Assembly: GCA_947454285.1 (NCBI GenBank)
Contig: CANGJO010000036.1
Span: forward strand, 1-8,909
DNA from: Microbacteriaceae bacterium
GTDB taxonomy: Bacteria; Actinomycetota; Actinomycetes; Actinomycetales; Microbacteriaceae
Reading direction: 5' to 3'
DNA: 8,909 nt
Under the pieces are notes generated by a model, which worked only from the letters and a program-made list of their open reading frames with translations, was not told the DNA's origin and did no database searches. Each line of letters begins with the position of its first letter. The first letter of the stretch is position 1. Positions 6,067 to 8,909 of this stretch are shown in pieces. Both the position numbers and the translations under genes were made by a program.

Positions 6067-6099
6067 CTTACTAGAAGTCCTGAATCTAGTGAGGTACCA
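6067..6099 (+). promoter_or_regulatory. ilvA leader: hairpin overlapping the Shine-Dalgarno
   Basis: GAGG at 6091-6094 lies 5 bases before the ATG and is the ribosome binding site. Bases 6067-6075 (CTTACTAGA) can pair with 6085-6093 (TCTAGTGAG): nine pairs including one G-U, with a 9-base loop, covering GAG of the site. ACTAGA also occurs at 6061-6066 as a direct repeat of 6070-6075, so a second, alternative pairing with TCTAGT exists. Regulation is inferred from the base pairing only. Confidence 0.45.
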
Positions 6100-7338
6100 A
6101 TGTCTGCCAAAGTTACTCAGCCAACTCTTGCCGAGTTTGAACTCGCGCACCAGAACGTGCTGAAGGTTGCCATTGAGACTCCAATTCTGAAGAGCAACTA
6201 CCTCACCAAATTAACCGGCAACGATGTGTTCCTGAAGTGCGAAAACCTGCAGCGAACCGGCGCCTACAAACTTCGCGGTGCCTACAACCGCATGAGCAAA
6301 CTAACTCCGGCCGAGCGCAAAAAGGGTGTCGTTGCTGCAAGCGCTGGAAACCACGCTCAAGGTGTTGCGCTGGCCGCCCGCAAACTTGGCATCAAGGCAA
6401 CCATTTTTATGCCGATTGGCGCATCGCTGCCTAAGCTTCAGGCCACTGAGAACTACGGTGCCGAGGTTGTACTTACCGGCGCGGTATTTGCCGAAACCCT
6501 AAAGGCCGCTCAGGAGTACTCGGCCAAGAAGGGCGCAATCTTCATTCCACCTTTTGATCACCTAGATGTGATTGCCGGACAGGGAACGGTTGGCCTAGAG
6601 ATCCTTGAACAACTTGAAGATGTTGACAACATTCTGGTTGCTATTGGCGGTGGCGGTTTGGCCGCCGGTGTAGCAACGGTTGCAAAGTTGAAGGCTGCCT
6701 CAATGGGGCGCAAGATCAAGGTGATTGGTGTGCAGGCAAAGAATGCCTCGCCATACGTTCAGTCGCTCAAGCTTGGTCGCCCAATCGAGCAGCAGATCAC
6801 TCGCACAATTGCCGACGGTATTGCAGTTAGTAAGCCGGGTGCGATTCCGTTTGCATTGATCAAGAAGAACATCGATAAGGTCGTGACCGTAAGCGACGAC
6901 GAAATTGCCAAGGCAATCGTAGTTTTGCTTGAGCGTTCCAAGATGGTGGTTGAACCTGCCGGTGCAGTTGGTGTTGCAGCGATCATGTCTGGCGCTGTGA
7001 AGCTCAAGGGTAGAACCGTCGTGATTCTTTCTGGCGGAAATATTGATCCGTTGCTATTGCAAAAAGTTGTTGGTCACGGTTTGGCTGCTGCTGAGCGATA
7101 CACATCAATTTCAGTGATGCTTCCAGATCGCCCAGGTATGTTGGTGAAGACTGCAGAGGCAATTGCGTCTGCACACGGAAACGTGGTTGAGGTGCTGCAC
7201 ACGCGTCACGGCAAGGGTCTTGAGATTTCTGAGGTGGAACTAAAGATGTCTGTAGAGACCACCGGTCACGAACATCGCCAGCGAGTTTTGAAGGCGTTGC
7301 AAGATGCCGGCCTCAAAGCGCGCATTGACGAAGAGTAG
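6100..7338 (+). CDS. ilvA: Threonine ammonia-lyase (threonine dehydratase) with one ACT domain
   Basis: PLP enzyme converting threonine to 2-oxobutanoate and ammonia, the entry step to isoleucine in the cytoplasm. The protein has 412 residues: a fold-type II PLP domain (about 1-325), then one ACT domain (about 334-412, starting YTSISVMLPDRPGML). PLP-binding Lys57 is in RTGAYKLRGA (52-61). SAGNHAQG at 81-88, the phosphate-binding GGGGL at 183-187 and SGGN at 311-314 are all intact. The single C-terminal ACT domain makes this the medium-length form, not the 510-residue E. coli IlvA with two ACT-like units. ACT domains usually bind an amino acid, so feedback by isoleucine or valine is likely but not shown. 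Catabolic use cannot be excluded. The start is fixed by GAGG 5 bases upstream. The last 15 bases including the stop are imperfectly repeated directly downstream. Confidence 0.94.
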   Translation: MSAKVTQPTLAEFELAHQNVLKVAIETPILKSNYLTKLTGNDVFLKCENLQRTGAYKLRGAYNRMSKLTPAERKKGVVAASAGNHAQGVALAARKLGIKATIFMPIGASLPKLQATENYGAEVVLTGAVFAETLKAAQEYSAKKGAIFIPPFDHLDVIAGQGTVGLEILEQLEDVDNILVAIGGGGLAAGVATVAKLKAASMGRKIKVIGVQAKNASPYVQSLKLGRPIEQQITRTIADGIAVSKPGAIPFALIKKNIDKVVTVSDDEIAKAIVVLLERSKMVVEPAGAVGVAAIMSGAVKLKGRTVVILSGGNIDPLLLQKVVGHGLAAAERYTSISVMLPDRPGMLVKTAEAIASAHGNVVEVLHTRHGKGLEISEVELKMSVETTGHEHRQRVLKALQDAGLKARIDEE

Positions 7339-7360
7339 TTTGTCGAAGAGTAAAGACTTA

Positions 7361-7397
7361 AAGAAAATCCCCCGGAACAAATCCGGGGGATTTTCTT
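7361..7397. terminator. Bidirectional intrinsic terminator shared by ilvA and greA
   Basis: A perfect 15-bp stem AAGAAAATCCCCCGG (7361-7375) / CCGGGGGATTTTCTT (7383-7397) has a 7-base loop. The A-rich and T-rich outer halves supply a T-tract on either strand, fitting the convergent genes. It starts 22 bases after the ilvA stop, and its right arm overlaps the first two bases of the greA stop codon complement (7396-7398). Confidence 0.93.
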
Positions 7398-7884
7398 AGC
7401 CTAAGAAGTTTTTAACTTCTAAAATCTTGATCTCGCGTTCCTTGCCGTTTGGTGCAAAGAATGAAACGGTGTCGCCAACCTTGGCTCCAAGGATAGCGGT
7501 ACCTATCGGTGAGTCAGGGCTGTAAACCTCAACGTCGCTGCCTTCGGCAATCTCGGCGCTGCCCAACAAAAATTCCATCTCGCTGCCGTTCATGGTCAGC
7601 TTGATAACCGTGCCTTGCTCAACCACACCGTTTGATTCGCGAGCCTCTCCAACCACGGCGTTTGCCAAAATGTTTTCGAGTCGCGCTGCACGAGCCTCAA
7701 TCTTGCCCTGCTCTTCTTTGGCCGCGTGGTATCCGCCGTTTTCCTTGAGGTCGCCTTCTTCGCGAGCCTCTTGAATCTTCTTGGCGATATCTTGGCGGGC
7801 AACAGTCAATAAGTACTCCAGCTCGCTTGCGAGTCGGTCGTAGGCCTCTTGAGTGAGCCAGGTTGCTTCGTGGGTTTCAGACAT
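7396..7884 (-). CDS. greA: Transcription elongation factor GreA
   Basis: Rescues backtracked RNA polymerase by inserting a coiled coil into the secondary channel and stimulating transcript cleavage. The protein has 162 residues, normal for the family. The N-terminal antiparallel coiled coil spans about 10-78, with the tip segment EEGDLKENGGYHAAKEEQ at 42-59. Its acidic pair, Asp45 and Glu48, aligns with the catalytic-tip Asp41 and Glu44 of E. coli GreA. The C-terminal FKBP-like domain (about 85-162) includes SPDSPIGTAILGAKVGD. A GAGG-type ribosome site lies 4 bases upstream of the ATG (on the + strand, CCTC at 7889-7892). The DUF4307 gene ends 12 bases upstream on the same strand, so the two form an operon. 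The stop codon sits in the shared terminator stem. Confidence 0.97.
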   Translation of the reverse strand: MSETHEATWLTQEAYDRLASELEYLLTVARQDIAKKIQEAREEGDLKENGGYHAAKEEQGKIEARAARLENILANAVVGEARESNGVVEQGTVIKLTMNGSEMEFLLGSAEIAEGSDVEVYSPDSPIGTAILGAKVGDTVSFFAPNGKEREIKILEVKNFLG

Positions 7885-7896
7885 AATCCCTCTAGT

Positions 7897-8283
7897 TTAT
7901 TTGAGCCAGCATTTATCAACCAGCCCGGTGACGCCCAGTTCGGTCGTATTCACGAAGGTTTCGTATTGCCCAGATGCCGGAACTGCGACCTCTTTGTAGC
8001 CCACTACGGCAAATCCTTGATTCAAGACCTGGATTGCGCATTTCGCGGCTCCAGCGGGGCTCTGAACGCTAAATTTCACCGATGTTTGGCCCTCGCTCAG
8101 TACCTGGTAGCCCAAAACCTGGTGTTTGATTTCGTTGACTCCACTAACGGTGACCCAAATTGCCCAGCCAAGGAATACAGCGACTAACACCGATGCCACT
8201 GCGATGATGCGCTGGCGGGTTACCTTGCTGCTGGTGGCGGTTTTGCCATAGCGCGAGGCGAGAAGGTCAGATTCGGTGCTCAT
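7897..8283 (-). CDS. DUF4307 single-pass membrane protein
   Basis: Conserved actinobacterial protein of unknown function (mycobacterial counterpart Rv1081c by position and layout). The protein has 128 residues: a short cytoplasmic part with the family-typical LLASRYGK (7-14), one membrane helix (about 25-47), then an external domain of about 80 residues. Cys82 and Cys125 are its only cysteines and could form a disulfide outside the cell; that is inference. I chose the ATG at 8283, giving MSTESDLLASRYG, over an upstream in-frame start at 8364, because the extra 27 residues would run antisense through the neighbouring gene and do not resemble the family. It lies 12 bases upstream of greA and is co-transcribed with it. 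Confidence 0.85.
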   Translation of the reverse strand: MSTESDLLASRYGKTATSSKVTRQRIIAVASVLVAVFLGWAIWVTVSGVNEIKHQVLGYQVLSEGQTSVKFSVQSPAGAAKCAIQVLNQGFAVVGYKEVAVPASGQYETFVNTTELGVTGLVDKCWLK

Positions 8284-8309
8284 TACCTTTAAGGCTACAT
8301 ACTTAAGCC
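8284..8309. promoter_or_regulatory. Short divergent promoter region
   Basis: Only 26 bases separate the two divergent start codons. On the + strand, CATACT (8298-8303) resembles a -10 and ends 6 bases before the ATG at 8310. On the - strand, TAGCCT (8297-8292) fits TANNNT, and AAAGG lies only 2 bases from the ATG. Any -35 elements would have to lie inside the opposite gene. Assignment is tentative. Confidence 0.35.
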
Positions 8310-8552
8310 ATGCAAACTTTGATTTCAGCAATTCTGGCTGCATCGCCAAGCCCATCACCATCAACCGATCCGGCCAATACTTTTTACAGCCCGGGGACTA
8401 TCGGGTTTATTGCAACTTTTGGAATGGCACTGGGCGCCACTTTGCTGATTTTTGATCTAGTTCGCCGCGTGCGCCGAGTTCGCTACCGCGCCGAAATTCA
8501 GGAAAAGCTAGACGCCGAAGCTGCCGGCAGCGGGGCTAAGCGCAATAAGTAG
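8310..8552 (+). CDS. Small conserved single-pass membrane protein (Rv1083-like position)
   Basis: 80 residues, function unknown. The N-terminus MQTLISAILAA is hydrophobic and followed by the repeat SPSPSPS. Residues 28-50 begin with PGT and form the main membrane helix, followed at once by a strongly basic VRRVRRVRYRAE (51-62) and a charged tail. By the positive-inside rule the C-terminal end should be cytoplasmic. The layout, a helix then RRVRRVRYRAE, matches small actinobacterial proteins found beside mca and hemolysin III genes (Rv1083 in Mycobacterium), recalled from knowledge rather than searched. There is no Shine-Dalgarno; the start may be leaderless. The last 45 bases overlap the convergent hemolysin III gene. 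Confidence 0.75.
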   Translation: MQTLISAILAASPSPSPSTDPANTFYSPGTIGFIATFGMALGATLLIFDLVRRVRRVRYRAEIQEKLDAEAAGSGAKRNK

Positions 8553-8909
8553 TGCCGCGGTCCAGTGGCACATAAATGCCAGGACCGTAAACGAGTGGAA
8601 GATCTCGTGGAAACCAAAGACTCCGGGCACCGGATTCGGATTCTTTAGCGCGTAGACCACAGCACCAAGGGTGTAACAGAGGCCACCAACCAAAATAAGA
8701 ATCATCATTGGGGCATTGGCGTTCATGAAATCTACAACGAAAACGAATGCGCCCCAACCCATGGCGATGTAGATCGGCACATAGAGCCAACGAGGTGCGT
8801 GAATCCAAAAGACTCGGAATCCAATTCCCAGAATCGCTGTTCCCCAAATAATTGACATCAGTAGCAGGGCTTTTTCTTGGGGGAGCGCCAACCAGGTGAT
8901 TGGCGTGTA
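8508..8909 (-). CDS. trhA: Hemolysin III / TrhA family membrane protein, C-terminal part (5' end outside window)
   Basis: Multi-pass membrane protein related to PAQR/adiponectin receptors. Bacterial TrhA is linked to membrane energetics and lipid balance rather than true haemolysis. The frame is open to the right edge, giving the last 133 residues. They begin YTPITWLAL, a conserved family segment (often GTYTP...), so the TTG at 8891 is not the real start. Following segments: PRWLYVPIYIAMGWGAFVF (39-57), GGLCYTLGAVVYA (75-87), and PNPVPGVFGFHEIFH (91-105). The HxxxH pair (101, 105) fits the metal-binding histidines of the superfamily; the third would lie outside the window. The C-terminal 14 codons overlap the convergent small membrane gene. 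Its position matches mycobacterial Rv1085c near greA. Confidence 0.93.
   Translation of the reverse strand, partial: YTPITWLALPQEKALLLMSIIWGTAILGIGFRVFWIHAPRWLYVPIYIAMGWGAFVFVVDFMNANAPMMILILVGGLCYTLGAVVYALKNPNPVPGVFGFHEIFHSFTVLAFMCHWTAALLIALSPAAGSFGV
8520..8531. repeat. 12-base perfect palindrome inside the gene overlap
   Basis: GCTGCCGGCAGC is its own reverse complement. Because the two overlapping genes are read in aligned codon registers, it encodes AAGS in both proteins. It may simply reflect the overlap constraint. Confidence 0.7.

Noticed and set aside
7849..8187. 112-codon + strand reading frame opposite greA and DUF4307
   Set aside because: It lies entirely antisense to two genes with recognisable families and has no features of its own.
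8284..8364. 27-residue N-terminal extension of the DUF4307 protein from an upstream start
   Set aside because: It would overlap the divergent small gene and does not resemble the family. The start at 8283 gives the expected short cytoplasmic tail.
1..8909. Mobile elements, phage genes, CRISPR arrays, toxin-antitoxin or defence systems
   Set aside because: No transposase or integrase motifs, no spaced repeats and no short paired toxin-like genes are visible. Every long gene belongs to a housekeeping or conserved family.

Overview
The window looks like chromosomal core sequence from an actinobacterium, most likely a small-genome member of the Microbacteriaceae such as the freshwater Luna-type relatives (Rhodoluna, Aquiluna). 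The genus-level guess is inference. The evidence is the gene set and gene order: eno, then a DivIC/FtsB-like septum initiator, then DUF501; and greA, then DUF4307, then a small membrane protein, then a hemolysin III homologue. Base composition is close to balanced, lower than in most actinobacteria, and several genes appear to lack a ribosome binding site. Nothing looks mobile, phage-derived or CRISPR-like.

Left part (1-2936, + strand): the 3' end of hisS, a possible weak terminator, then eno, an ftsB/divIC-like gene and a DUF501 gene. The last three are packed with gaps of 10 and -1 bases and form a likely operon joining glycolysis to cell division. The exopolyphosphatase gene that normally follows DUF501 in mycobacteria and many relatives is absent.

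Middle (2937-6039, + strand): a type II NADH dehydrogenase ending at a very strong intrinsic terminator. A tRNA gene with a leucine UAA anticodon but a short, five-base variable loop begins 17 bases after that terminator's T-tract. A lemA-htpX pair (membrane protein plus membrane zinc protease) follows.

Right part (6040-8909): ilvA (threonine ammonia-lyase with one ACT domain) on the + strand, preceded by a leader hairpin that could hide its ribosome binding site. It converges on greA through a shared bidirectional terminator. The DUF4307 gene and greA form a minus-strand operon. Divergent from it, 26 bases away, is a small membrane protein gene, whose 3' end overlaps the convergent hemolysin III/TrhA-like gene that runs off the right edge. 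Compared with the mycobacterial order Rv1080c-Rv1085c, mca (mycothiol S-conjugate amidase) is missing between DUF4307 and the small membrane protein.

I did not find a clear new biological system. The most unusual signals are the short-variable-loop leucine-type tRNA, the strong preference for CTT and CTA leucine codons in eno, the ilvA leader hairpin, and the codon-aligned antisense overlap at 8508-8552.
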